Source: Phorcysia thermohydrogeniphila (GTDB lineage: Bacteria; Aquificota; Aquificia; Desulfurobacteriales; Desulfurobacteriaceae). From it: 64,000 nt of DNA. The DNA lies in NCBI RefSeq assembly GCF_004339575.1, contig NZ_SMFV01000004.1, positions 147,446 through 211,445 of the forward strand. Reading direction: 5' to 3'. This document shows, piece by piece, positions 1 through 6,911 of the stretch. The stretch's first letter is position 1. Each line of letters opens with the position of its first letter. The notes beneath the pieces are model-generated. The model saw nothing but the letters and a program-made list of their open reading frames with translations. It searched no databases and was not told where the DNA came from. Position numbers and translations under genes: made by a program.

Positions 1-7
1 AGGAGTC

Positions 8-883
8 ATGTTTGAAGGCATTTACGTTGCCATTCCCACACCTTTTAAGAACGGTAAGGTTGATGAGAGAGCTCTAAGAGAACACATAGAGTTTCTCATT
101 GAAAAAGGCGTTGACGGAATTGTCCCCTGTGGAACTACAGGAGAGAGCGCAACCCTTTCCTACGAAGAGCACGAGGAAGTAATAGCCATAACCATTGACC
201 AGTGTAAGGGCAGAGTAAAAGTTATCGCCGGAACGGGCTCAAACTGCACAGAGGAGGCCATAAGGCTCACAAAGTTTGCAGAGGAAGTAAAAGCAGACGG
301 AGCTCTCCTCATAACTCCCTACTACAACAAGCCAAATCAGGAAGGGCTTTACCTACACTTCAAGGCCGTCGCAGAGGCCGTAAGTATTCCAATCGTCCTC
401 TACAACGTTCCGGGAAGAACCGGCGTAAACATGCTCCCCGAAACCGTAGCAAGGCTTGCCGAAATAGAAAACATCGTCGCCATTAAAGAAGCAACCGGCA
501 ACACAAACGTAACGACAGAGATTGTTAACCTCTGCGGGGAAAAAATTACCGTCCTATCCGGTGATGACACAACTTTCTTCCCCCTCCTTGCAGTTGGAGC
601 AAAGGGAGTTATTTCGGTTACTGCAAATATCGTTCCAGACAAAATGGCAGAAATGTTTAAAAAGTTTATGGAAGGTAACGTTTTTGAAGCGCAAAAGCTC
701 CACTTAGAGCTCTACCCCCTCTCAAAAGTCCTCTTCATAGACACAAATCCAATACCGGTTAAAACTGCCCTCTGGATGATGGGAAGAATGGAAAAGGAGT
801 TTAGACTTCCCCTGTGCCCAACGACTCCTGAAAAGGAAGAGAAAATCAAGGAAACTCTTAAATCTATGGGAGTGTTAAGATGA
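8..883 (+). CDS. dapA: 4-hydroxy-tetrahydrodipicolinate synthase
   Basis: Condenses pyruvate with aspartate 4-semialdehyde, the first committed step of the diaminopimelate/lysine pathway, in the cytoplasm. The 291-residue TIM barrel is the usual family length. CGTTGES (41-47) is the carboxylate-binding loop, Tyr132 lies in YNVPGR, and Lys160 in AIKEATG is the Schiff-base lysine. AGGAG lies two bases before the ATG and is the first sequence in the window, so any upstream operon partners are outside. Its end overlaps the start of the next gene by 4 bases (ATGA), and dapB follows that gene, so this is a lysine operon with one unexpected member. Confidence 0.97.
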   Translation: MFEGIYVAIPTPFKNGKVDERALREHIEFLIEKGVDGIVPCGTTGESATLSYEEHEEVIAITIDQCKGRVKVIAGTGSNCTEEAIRLTKFAEEVKADGALLITPYYNKPNQEGLYLHFKAVAEAVSIPIVLYNVPGRTGVNMLPETVARLAEIENIVAIKEATGNTNVTTEIVNLCGEKITVLSGDDTTFFPLLAVGAKGVISVTANIVPDKMAEMFKKFMEGNVFEAQKLHLELYPLSKVLFIDTNPIPVKTALWMMGRMEKEFRLPLCPTTPEKEEKIKETLKSMGVLR

Positions 884-1893
884 ACCTTTCTATGAACTAC
901 AGGGATTTTGAAAAACTTCTCTACTTCTTTGAGATAAGAGAAAAAGACGTTAAAAACATGTTATTCTTGGGACAGATACTCCTTCCGTATGAGGAGGAAT
1001 TTGCAGATGCCTTCTACAACAACTTAATGAAATTTGATGACATCAAAGAGTTCATTCCCGAAGAAAAACTTAACAAGCTAAAAACGACAATTAGAGAGTG
1101 GTACAGGAAACTATTCTCTGGAAAATACGACTCTGAATACTTCCTGTACCTCTTAAGAGTAGCAAAGGTTCACGTTGAAGAAGGCATCCCCCCTCACTAT
1201 ATCATCGTGGCAATGAACTTCGTTAGCCGTTTCTGCACAAGAAGAATCGCAAGGTTCTTTTCCGAAAAGGCAAAAAAATTTATCGGACAGTTTGAATGTG
1301 AATCCTCCGAAACAGAGATTCTTGAAGACTTTGTTCTTGAGGAAGTCTTTGAAAGAATGGAGGATCTAACCCGTTCACTGAGAAAGTTGCTTGCCCTCAA
1401 CGAGGACGTTCTCGTTTCCTACTACGTTGATTCAGAACTTCGTATGTTCTTAGAATCAGGAAAATTTGAAAGGTTTACTATAAACTTCAGCAAGAAATTT
1501 GCCCTCTTTGTGGACGTTGCTATACTCCTTGGGCTCATGCTCCTTGCAACCTTTGTAGTGGTTCTCTTCGGAATAGACATTTCCCACGTATTCCACGGAG
1601 ACCTTTCCCACGGTCTCATTGCAGCACTTGGAGACCTCCTGATACTCTGGACGGTTCTGGAGCTCCTTAACAGTGAAATTAGGTTCATGCTCGGCGGAGA
1701 GCTCGCCGTTAGTGCTTTTGTTAGTGTTGCCTTGGCAGCAACAATTAGGGAAGCCTTGGTTGTCTCCTTAGAGCACGACAAGCCCATAGAGTTTAAGCTC
1801 GGCATAGGATTTCTCATCCTCATTCAGGGTATAGTCTACGGAATCGTCAAGTGGTTTGAAATCAAAAGGGAGAAAAAGAGAGGTAAAAGATGA
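880..1893 (+). CDS. globin-sensor-like protein fused to a PsiE-like membrane domain
   Basis: The first ~170 residues are helical and resemble the protoglobin / globin-coupled-sensor family. RVAKVHVEEGIPP (93-105) matches the F-helix region that carries the heme-binding proximal histidine, here His98. Residues ~200-330 hold about four hydrophobic segments and resemble the PsiE (phosphate-starvation-inducible E) membrane family. The likely architecture is a cytoplasmic heme or gas sensor joined to a membrane domain of unknown output. The gene overlaps dapA and dapB by 4 bases at each end, so it is translationally coupled to lysine synthesis. I see no DNA-binding, kinase or c-di-GMP output domain. 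Heme binding and the PsiE assignment are inferences from motif and topology. Confidence 0.6.
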   Translation: MNLSMNYRDFEKLLYFFEIREKDVKNMLFLGQILLPYEEEFADAFYNNLMKFDDIKEFIPEEKLNKLKTTIREWYRKLFSGKYDSEYFLYLLRVAKVHVEEGIPPHYIIVAMNFVSRFCTRRIARFFSEKAKKFIGQFECESSETEILEDFVLEEVFERMEDLTRSLRKLLALNEDVLVSYYVDSELRMFLESGKFERFTINFSKKFALFVDVAILLGLMLLATFVVVLFGIDISHVFHGDLSHGLIAALGDLLILWTVLELLNSEIRFMLGGELAVSAFVSVALAATIREALVVSLEHDKPIEFKLGIGFLILIQGIVYGIVKWFEIKREKKRGKR

Positions 1894-2672
1894 TAAAGGT
1901 TGCTGTAACCGGTGCTAAAGGAAGGATGGGGAACTTGATTGCCAGCTTAGTCCTTCAGGATAAGGATTTTAAACTCGTTGGCGTAACGGAAAGGGAAACT
2001 ACCGGAGTAATTGGAAAGGAGTTTTCGGTAGGCGTAAAGTTCTACTCATCCATTAAAGAGATGCCTGAAAAGCCCGACGTAGTTATAGACTTTACACTTC
2101 CGGAGGCTACCCTCAAGCTCCTTGAAGAGGCTAAGGAGCTAAAAACTGCTCTCGTAATAGGAACGACTGGATTTTCCGAGGAAGAAAAGAGGAAGATAGA
2201 GGAAACTGCACAGGAAATCCCCATCGTTTTCTCTCCTAATATGAGTCTTGGAGTTAACCTCCTTTTTAAGCTCGTTGCCGAAGTTACGAAAGCTCTAAAA
2301 GACAAGGGTTACGACATAGAGATATTTGAAATCCATCACCGCTTTAAGAAGGACGCTCCCTCTGGAACTGCAATGAGGCTTGCAGAGATAATAGCTGAAA
2401 ATCTCGGCAAAGACCTTTCAGAAATAGCCGTTTACGGAAGGAAAGGAATCGTCGGAGAAAGAAAGCCCAACGAGGTTGGCGTTTTAGCTGCAAGAATGGG
2501 AGACGTAGTTGGAGACCATACCGTATTCTTTGCAACTCTTGGGGAAAGGCTTGAGCTCACCCACAGGGCTACGAGCAGGGAAACCTTTGCAAGGGGAGCT
2601 ATAGTCGCTGCAAAGTGGGTAGCCAACAAGAAAGCGGGACTTTACACGATGTTCGACGTTCTGGGGATTTAA
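1890..2672 (+). CDS. dapB: 4-hydroxy-tetrahydrodipicolinate reductase
   Basis: Reduces the DapA product with NAD(P)H to tetrahydrodipicolinate for lysine and peptidoglycan synthesis. The 260-residue length is normal. GAKGRMG (8-14) is the dinucleotide-binding loop, GTTGF (91-95) lies at the active site, and EIHHRFKKDAPSGTA (147-161) carries the catalytic His pair and lysine and the substrate-binding SGT. The ATG overlaps the TGA of the globin/PsiE gene. Together with dapA it supplies two consecutive pathway steps. Confidence 0.97.
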   Translation: MIKVAVTGAKGRMGNLIASLVLQDKDFKLVGVTERETTGVIGKEFSVGVKFYSSIKEMPEKPDVVIDFTLPEATLKLLEEAKELKTALVIGTTGFSEEEKRKIEETAQEIPIVFSPNMSLGVNLLFKLVAEVTKALKDKGYDIEIFEIHHRFKKDAPSGTAMRLAEIIAENLGKDLSEIAVYGRKGIVGERKPNEVGVLAARMGDVVGDHTVFFATLGERLELTHRATSRETFARGAIVAAKWVANKKAGLYTMFDVLGI

Positions 2673-2692
2673 CTTTGTAGGAGGTTTTATGC

Positions 2693-3418
2693 ATGTTTGA
2701 AATAATTCCGGCAGTTGATATAAAAGGCGGAAAGTGTGTAAGGCTCTATCAGGGAAGGGCAGATAAGGAGAAGGTTTACTTTGAAAACCCCGTTGAAGTT
2801 GCCAAGAGATGGGAAGAGGAAGGAGCTAAGAGGATTCACGTTGTTGACCTTGACGGTGCTTTTGAGGGAATTCCTAAGAACATAAAAATTGTTGAGGAAA
2901 TCGTTAAGACTGTTTCAGTTCCAGTTCAGTTTGGTGGCGGCGTAAGGACAATAGAAGCCGTTGAAAGGTTATTCAGCATAGGCGTAGATAGGGTAATTGT
3001 CGGAACAATAGCCGTTGAGAAGCCCGAACTCTTTGAGGAAATGGTAAGAAGTTTCCCTAACAGAATCGTTCTTGGAATAGACGCCAAAAACGGTAGAGTA
3101 ACAACAAGGGGCTGGGTAGAGGTAACAGAAATTCCGGCCGTTGAGCTTGCCAAAAAGTACGATTCTATGGATATATGGGGATACGTCTATACAGACATAT
3201 CAAGGGACGGAACACTAACAAGTCCAAACTTTGAAGAGATTGAAAAGTTTGCCTCCTCCGTTAAGAAACCCGTTATAGCCTCTGGAGGTGTCGCAAGGAA
3301 GGAGGACATCCTTAAGCTCTCACAAATAGGCAACGTTTCGGGCGTTATCGTCGGAAAGGCACTCTACGAGGGAAAGGTTAACCTAAGGGAAGTCCTTAAA
3401 GAGATTGAAAGTAGATGA
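2693..3418 (+). CDS. hisA: phosphoribosylformimino-5-aminoimidazole carboxamide ribotide isomerase
   Basis: Catalyses the ProFAR to PRFAR Amadori rearrangement of histidine synthesis. The 241-residue (beta/alpha)8 barrel opens with IPAVDIKGGKCVRL, which carries the first catalytic Asp (Asp9); LGIDAKNGRV carries the second. Phosphate-binding loops are FGGGVR and ASGGVA. GGAGG lies about 9 bases before the start; an ATG four bases upstream is out of frame. It follows dapB after only 20 bases and overlaps the RNA ligase gene by 4 bases, so it is part of the same operon. Confidence 0.95.
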   Translation: MFEIIPAVDIKGGKCVRLYQGRADKEKVYFENPVEVAKRWEEEGAKRIHVVDLDGAFEGIPKNIKIVEEIVKTVSVPVQFGGGVRTIEAVERLFSIGVDRVIVGTIAVEKPELFEEMVRSFPNRIVLGIDAKNGRVTTRGWVEVTEIPAVELAKKYDSMDIWGYVYTDISRDGTLTSPNFEEIEKFASSVKKPVIASGGVARKEDILKLSQIGNVSGVIVGKALYEGKVNLREVLKEIESR

Positions 3419-4551
3419 AAATCTCCCTTGAAGAAGTTTTAAAGGAAATTGAAGGCAACAAGTTTTTTAAGGTCATTGAAGAGGGAGGGCTCCTAAAAGT
3501 CTCCTACCGATTTAACGCCCCCTTTGTCTTTGATACTCCTCTTAAGAGGGAGCTCCGCGGTATAACCTTTAATAGACTTACGGGAGAGGTTGTCTCCCGC
3601 CCTTTCCACAAGTTCTTTAACCTTAACGAGATAGAAGAGTCAAAGGAGGAAAGGTTAAAGGGGAAAGAGTTCATCTTCAGGGAAAAACTTGACGGAACGA
3701 TGGTTCACTTTGCCCTTTACAGGGGAGAGCTCCTTCCTTTAACCCAAAAGTCCTTCAAGAACGAGCAGACAGAAAGAGCAAAGGAGATAGTAGAGAAGGA
3801 CGATAAGCTACGGCAATTTATTCTCTCCGCACTCAAAAAAGGGATAACTCCAATCTTTGAGCTACTAAGTCCAGACTTTCAGATAGTCGTTCCCGTTTCA
3901 GAAGAAAAGCTCTACCTTACAGAGCTCCGGCAAAACAACAACGGAAAGTACCTCCTTGAAAGGTACGAAAGGGAAATCTCAGAGCTCGGCATTCCCCTGC
4001 CGAAAAAAAGGGTTTTAACCTTAGAGGGAGCTCTAAAGGAGCTTGAAGGAACAGAAAACATAGAAGGCTTCGTCCTTAAAGACTTTTCTAAGGAAGAACC
4101 TTTTCCCCTCTTTGTAAAACTAAAGTCACCCTGGTATCACGAAAGACACTACATCTTCACTTACCTTCACAACATCCCAGACCACAAGCTATTTAAGCTG
4201 TTCCTTGACGGAAAGGCCGATGAGTTCTTCTCAAAGCTAACAAACAAAAAGCTCAAAAGAAACAGGATGGGAAAGCTTAAAAAACTTGTAGACCTTTACA
4301 TTGAACTAACCGAAACTGCGAAGGAGCTCTCCCCTCTCTACGGAAAGAAGAATTTTGAAAGAAGGGTCTCTAAGGAAACAGAAAGGATTAAGTCAACTTT
4401 CTCAAGGGACTTTAAAAAGCTTCAGCTCAGCCCTTCATTCCTTAGGGAATCTGCACGGGTAGCCTCAAAGGGAGGGAAGTTTGAGAAGTTTATCGGTATG
4501 AAACTCTACTCCCTACTTAAAGAGAAGGAAATTGAACTTAAGCAAGATTAA
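3415..4551 (+). CDS. T4 Rnl1-type RNA ligase
   Basis: ATP-dependent RNA ligase of the T4 RNA ligase 1 group. In FREKLDGTM the motif I lysine is Lys91 (KxDG), the residue that becomes adenylylated. Upstream, the RELRGITF and SRPFHKFFNLNE stretches are typical of the group. Motif IV is EGFVLKD and motif V is VKLKSPWYHERHY, with two lysines. The C-terminal ~120 residues are helical and lysine-rich and probably bind RNA. The 378-residue length is close to that of T4 Rnl1. The ATG overlaps the hisA stop. No polynucleotide kinase or phosphatase domain is fused or adjacent, so whether it repairs tRNA, circularises RNA or does something else cannot be told from here. Confidence 0.85.
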   Translation: MKISLEEVLKEIEGNKFFKVIEEGGLLKVSYRFNAPFVFDTPLKRELRGITFNRLTGEVVSRPFHKFFNLNEIEESKEERLKGKEFIFREKLDGTMVHFALYRGELLPLTQKSFKNEQTERAKEIVEKDDKLRQFILSALKKGITPIFELLSPDFQIVVPVSEEKLYLTELRQNNNGKYLLERYEREISELGIPLPKKRVLTLEGALKELEGTENIEGFVLKDFSKEEPFPLFVKLKSPWYHERHYIFTYLHNIPDHKLFKLFLDGKADEFFSKLTNKKLKRNRMGKLKKLVDLYIELTETAKELSPLYGKKNFERRVSKETERIKSTFSRDFKKLQLSPSFLRESARVASKGGKFEKFIGMKLYSLLKEKEIELKQD

Positions 4552-4591
4552 AAATTGAAAATCATTCTTACTAAGCATAAAATTAGATAAT

Positions 4592-4681
4592 GCCGCAGGG
4601 GTGGAGCGTGAGCTCCTGAGACTCCCCTTACGGGGAGAACCCTTTGAACCTGATCCGGGTAATACCGGCGTAGGGAGCGGC
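4592..4681 (+). promoter_or_regulatory. TPP riboswitch (THI element)
   Basis: The conserved thi-box cores are present: CTGAGA after the first arm, then ACCCTTTGAACCTGATC, CCGGGTAATACCGG and GTAGGGA. P1 is closed by GCCGC (4592-4596) and GCGGC (4677-4681). It lies upstream of thi4-thiC, which make the thiazole and pyrimidine halves of thiamin. No hairpin with a T-run follows. CT-rich CCTCC tracts around 4708-4725 could pair with the AGGAGG at 4744-4749 before thi4, so the switch more likely acts on translation. The aptamer is clear; the output mode is inferred. Confidence 0.95.
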
Positions 4682-4755
4682 GTGGAAGAATTCCTTACTC
4701 TTCCCGTCCCTCCAGCCTCCCCCCCACGGCAAATCCAAAACACAGGAGGAAAAGC

Positions 4756-5562
4756 ATGCAGAACCTAAACGAAGTCATCATCTCTCAGGCCATCATTGAG
4801 TCCTTCATGGAGAAGCTCAAGAACTCCTTAGAGGTGGATGTAGCCATCGTCGGTGGGGGACCTTCCGGCCTTGTAGCTGGCTACTACCTTGCGAGAGAAG
4901 GCTTTAAGGTGTCCATCTACGAAAGACACCTTGCCATCGGCGGCGGAATGTGGGCTGGAGGTATGCTCTTCAACGAGATAGTCGTTCAAGAAATGGGTAG
5001 AGAAGTCCTTGACGAGTTTGGAGTTCGTTACAGGGAGTTTCAGCCCGGATACTACGTTGCAGACTCCGTTGAGGCAGTAACTACCATAGCCTCTAAGGCC
5101 GTAAAGGCAGGAGCTGTTATCTTCAATGGAGTAACTGCAGAGGACGTCGTTCTCAAAAAGGTGAACGACGAGTACAGAGTTTGCGGTCTCGTTATCAACT
5201 GGACTTCCGTTGAAAGGAGCAGACTGCCCGTAGACCCTCTCGTTATCACAGCCAAGTACGTTATTGACGCCACAGGACACGACGCTTCCGTCGTTTCAAC
5301 GCTTCAAAAGAAGGCAGGTATAAAGCTTGCCACCGAAACAGGTTGCGTTATAGGAGAAAAGCCCCTCTGGGCTTCTGTAGGAGAGGAGGATACCGTTAAG
5401 AACACAAGAGAAGTATTCCCCGGTATTTTTGTTAGTGGAATGGCTGCAAACGCTACCTGTGGAAGCCATAGAATGGGGCCTGTCTTTGGCGGAATGCTCG
5501 TTTCTGGAAAGAAAGCTGCTCAAGAAATAGCTGAAAAGCTCAAAGGAAATAAGGAGGAGTGA
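4756..5562 (+). CDS. thi4: Thi4-type thiazole synthase, non-Cys (sulfide-using) class
   Basis: Makes the thiamin thiazole from NAD, glycine and sulfur. The 268 residues carry GGGPSG (33-38, FAD/NAD fold), GGGMWAGGM (62-70), ATGHDA and RMGPVFGGM. Yeast-type Thi4 donates sulfur from an active-site Cys just before a [M/V]DP motif, and methanogen enzymes have His there. Here the aligned stretch reads LPVDP, placing Pro158 at that site, so this cannot be a Cys-donating suicide enzyme. Multiple-turnover, sulfide-using action is inferred and fits a sulfidic habitat. The TPP riboswitch lies upstream, and thiC follows with a 1-base stop/start overlap. Confidence 0.93.
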   Translation: MQNLNEVIISQAIIESFMEKLKNSLEVDVAIVGGGPSGLVAGYYLAREGFKVSIYERHLAIGGGMWAGGMLFNEIVVQEMGREVLDEFGVRYREFQPGYYVADSVEAVTTIASKAVKAGAVIFNGVTAEDVVLKKVNDEYRVCGLVINWTSVERSRLPVDPLVITAKYVIDATGHDASVVSTLQKKAGIKLATETGCVIGEKPLWASVGEEDTVKNTREVFPGIFVSGMAANATCGSHRMGPVFGGMLVSGKKAAQEIAEKLKGNKEE

Positions 5563-6863
5563 TGGCTACGCTCGTTGAACTTGCCAAAAAGGGTGTTGTA
5601 ACGAAGGAGATGGAGCTCTGCGCTCAGTACGAGCGCAGAGCCGTTGACTATATAGTTCAGGGACTTATTGAAGGAACTATCGTCATACCGGCAAACATCT
5701 ACCACAGGGAAAGAGAAAACTTCCAACCCAGAGCCATAGGTAAAGGACTTAAAACGAAAGTTAACGCAAACATTGGAACGTCTGGAGACATTGAAAAGAT
5801 AGACCTTGAGCTTGAAAAGCTAAGGGTAGCTGTAAAGTACGGCGCTGACGCGGTAATGGACCTCTCAACTGGTAAACACATAGACGAAACGAGGAAGGTA
5901 ATCGTAGAGAACTCCCCTGTAATGGTGGGAACTGTCCCCATATATCAGGCCGCAAAGGAAGCCGCTGAAAAGTACGGCTTTATCGGCAAGATGACCGTAG
6001 ACGATATCTTCAACGTCATTGAAAAGCACTGTCAGGACGGCGTTGACTTCATAACGGTTCACTGTGGAGTCACCCTCTCTGCCCTTGAGAGGCTCCAGAA
6101 AGAGGGGAGGCTCATGAACATAGTCTCCCGCGGTGGAGCTCTCATGGCAGAGTGGATGGTCTACAACGAAAAAGAAAATCCCCTCTACGAGCACTACGAC
6201 AGACTCCTTGAGATAGCCAAGAAGTACGACGTTACCCTCTCCCTCGGCGACGGCATGAGGCCGGGGTGTATAGCAGACGCAACTGACAGGTGTCAGATTG
6301 AAGAGCTCATAACCCTTGGAGAGCTCGTTGACAGGGCGAGAGAAGCCGACGTTCAGGCTATGGTTGAAGGTCCCGGCCACGTTCCCCTTGACCAGATTGA
6401 GGCAAACATACTGCTCCAGAAGAGGCTCTGCCACGGAGCTCCCTTCTACGTCCTCGGTCCCCTCGTTACTGACATCGCTCCCGGTTACGACCACATAGTT
6501 AGCGCCATAGGAGGAGCCATCGCTGCTAAGGCCGGCGCAGACTTCCTCTGCTACGTTACTCCAGCAGAACACTTAGCCCTGCCCGACGTTGAGGACGTAA
6601 AACAGGGGGTAATTGCCGCAAGAATTGCAGGCCATGCAGCAGACATTGTAAAGGGCATTCCGGGAGCTCTTGAGTGGGACATTGAAATGGCAAAGGCAAG
6701 GGAAGCCCTTGACTGGGAAAGACAGTTTGAGCTTGCAATAGACCCTGAAACTGCTAGGAAGTACAGGGAAGAAAGGCGTCCACAGGAAGACGAAAAAACC
6801 TGTACTATGTGTGGTAGCCTCTGCTCAATTAAAAGAGTTGAGGAATACCTAAAAAGGAAATAA
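5562..6863 (+). CDS. thiC: phosphomethylpyrimidine synthase ThiC (short form)
   Basis: Radical SAM enzyme that rearranges aminoimidazole ribotide to HMP-phosphate, the pyrimidine half of thiamin. The ~433 residues correspond to the short ThiC form without the extra N-terminal domain. SLGDGMRPG and [12 protein letters not shown] are family signatures. The C-terminal cluster motif reads CTMCGSLC, a CX2CX3C spacing instead of the CX2CX4C of E. coli-type ThiC. AAGGAGG at 5551-5557 favours the ATG at 5562 over the GTG at 5559. It is co-transcribed with thi4 behind the riboswitch and ends at a strong terminator. Confidence 0.95.
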   Translation: MATLVELAKKGVVTKEMELCAQYERRAVDYIVQGLIEGTIVIPANIYHRERENFQPRAIGKGLKTKVNANIGTSGDIEKIDLELEKLRVAVKYGADAVMDLSTGKHIDETRKVIVENSPVMVGTVPIYQAAKEAAEKYGFIGKMTVDDIFNVIEKHCQDGVDFITVHCGVTLSALERLQKEGRLMNIVSRGGALMAEWMVYNEKENPLYEHYDRLLEIAKKYDVTLSLGDGMRPGCIADATDRCQIEELITLGELVDRAREADVQAMVEGPGHVPLDQIEANILLQKRLCHGAPFYVLGPLVTDIAPGYDHIVSAIGGAIAAKAGADFLCYVTPAEHLALPDVEDVKQGVIAARIAGHAADIVKGIPGALEWDIEMAKAREALDWERQFELAIDPETARKYREERRPQEDEKTCTMCGSLCSIKRVEEYLKRK

Positions 6864-6865
6864 AT

Positions 6866-6897
6866 TTAGTGGGGGGTGTCCTTCCCCCTAATTTTTT
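6866..6897 (+). terminator. intrinsic terminator after thiC
   Basis: A G-run/C-run hairpin (TTAGTGGGGG with CCCCCTAA, one bulge) is followed directly by TTTTTT. It starts three bases after the thiC stop and closes the thiamin operon. Confidence 0.85.
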
Positions 6898-6911
6898 AGG
6901 AGAATGTTTTT

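Noticed and set aside
4513..4743. 76-residue - strand frame across the thi4 leader
   Set aside because: The sequence is a clear TPP riboswitch on the + strand; the frame has no support.
5865..6572. 235-residue open frame antisense to thiC
   Set aside because: It lies wholly inside a well-supported thiC and has no family motif and no ribosome site of note; long antisense frames arise from codon use here.
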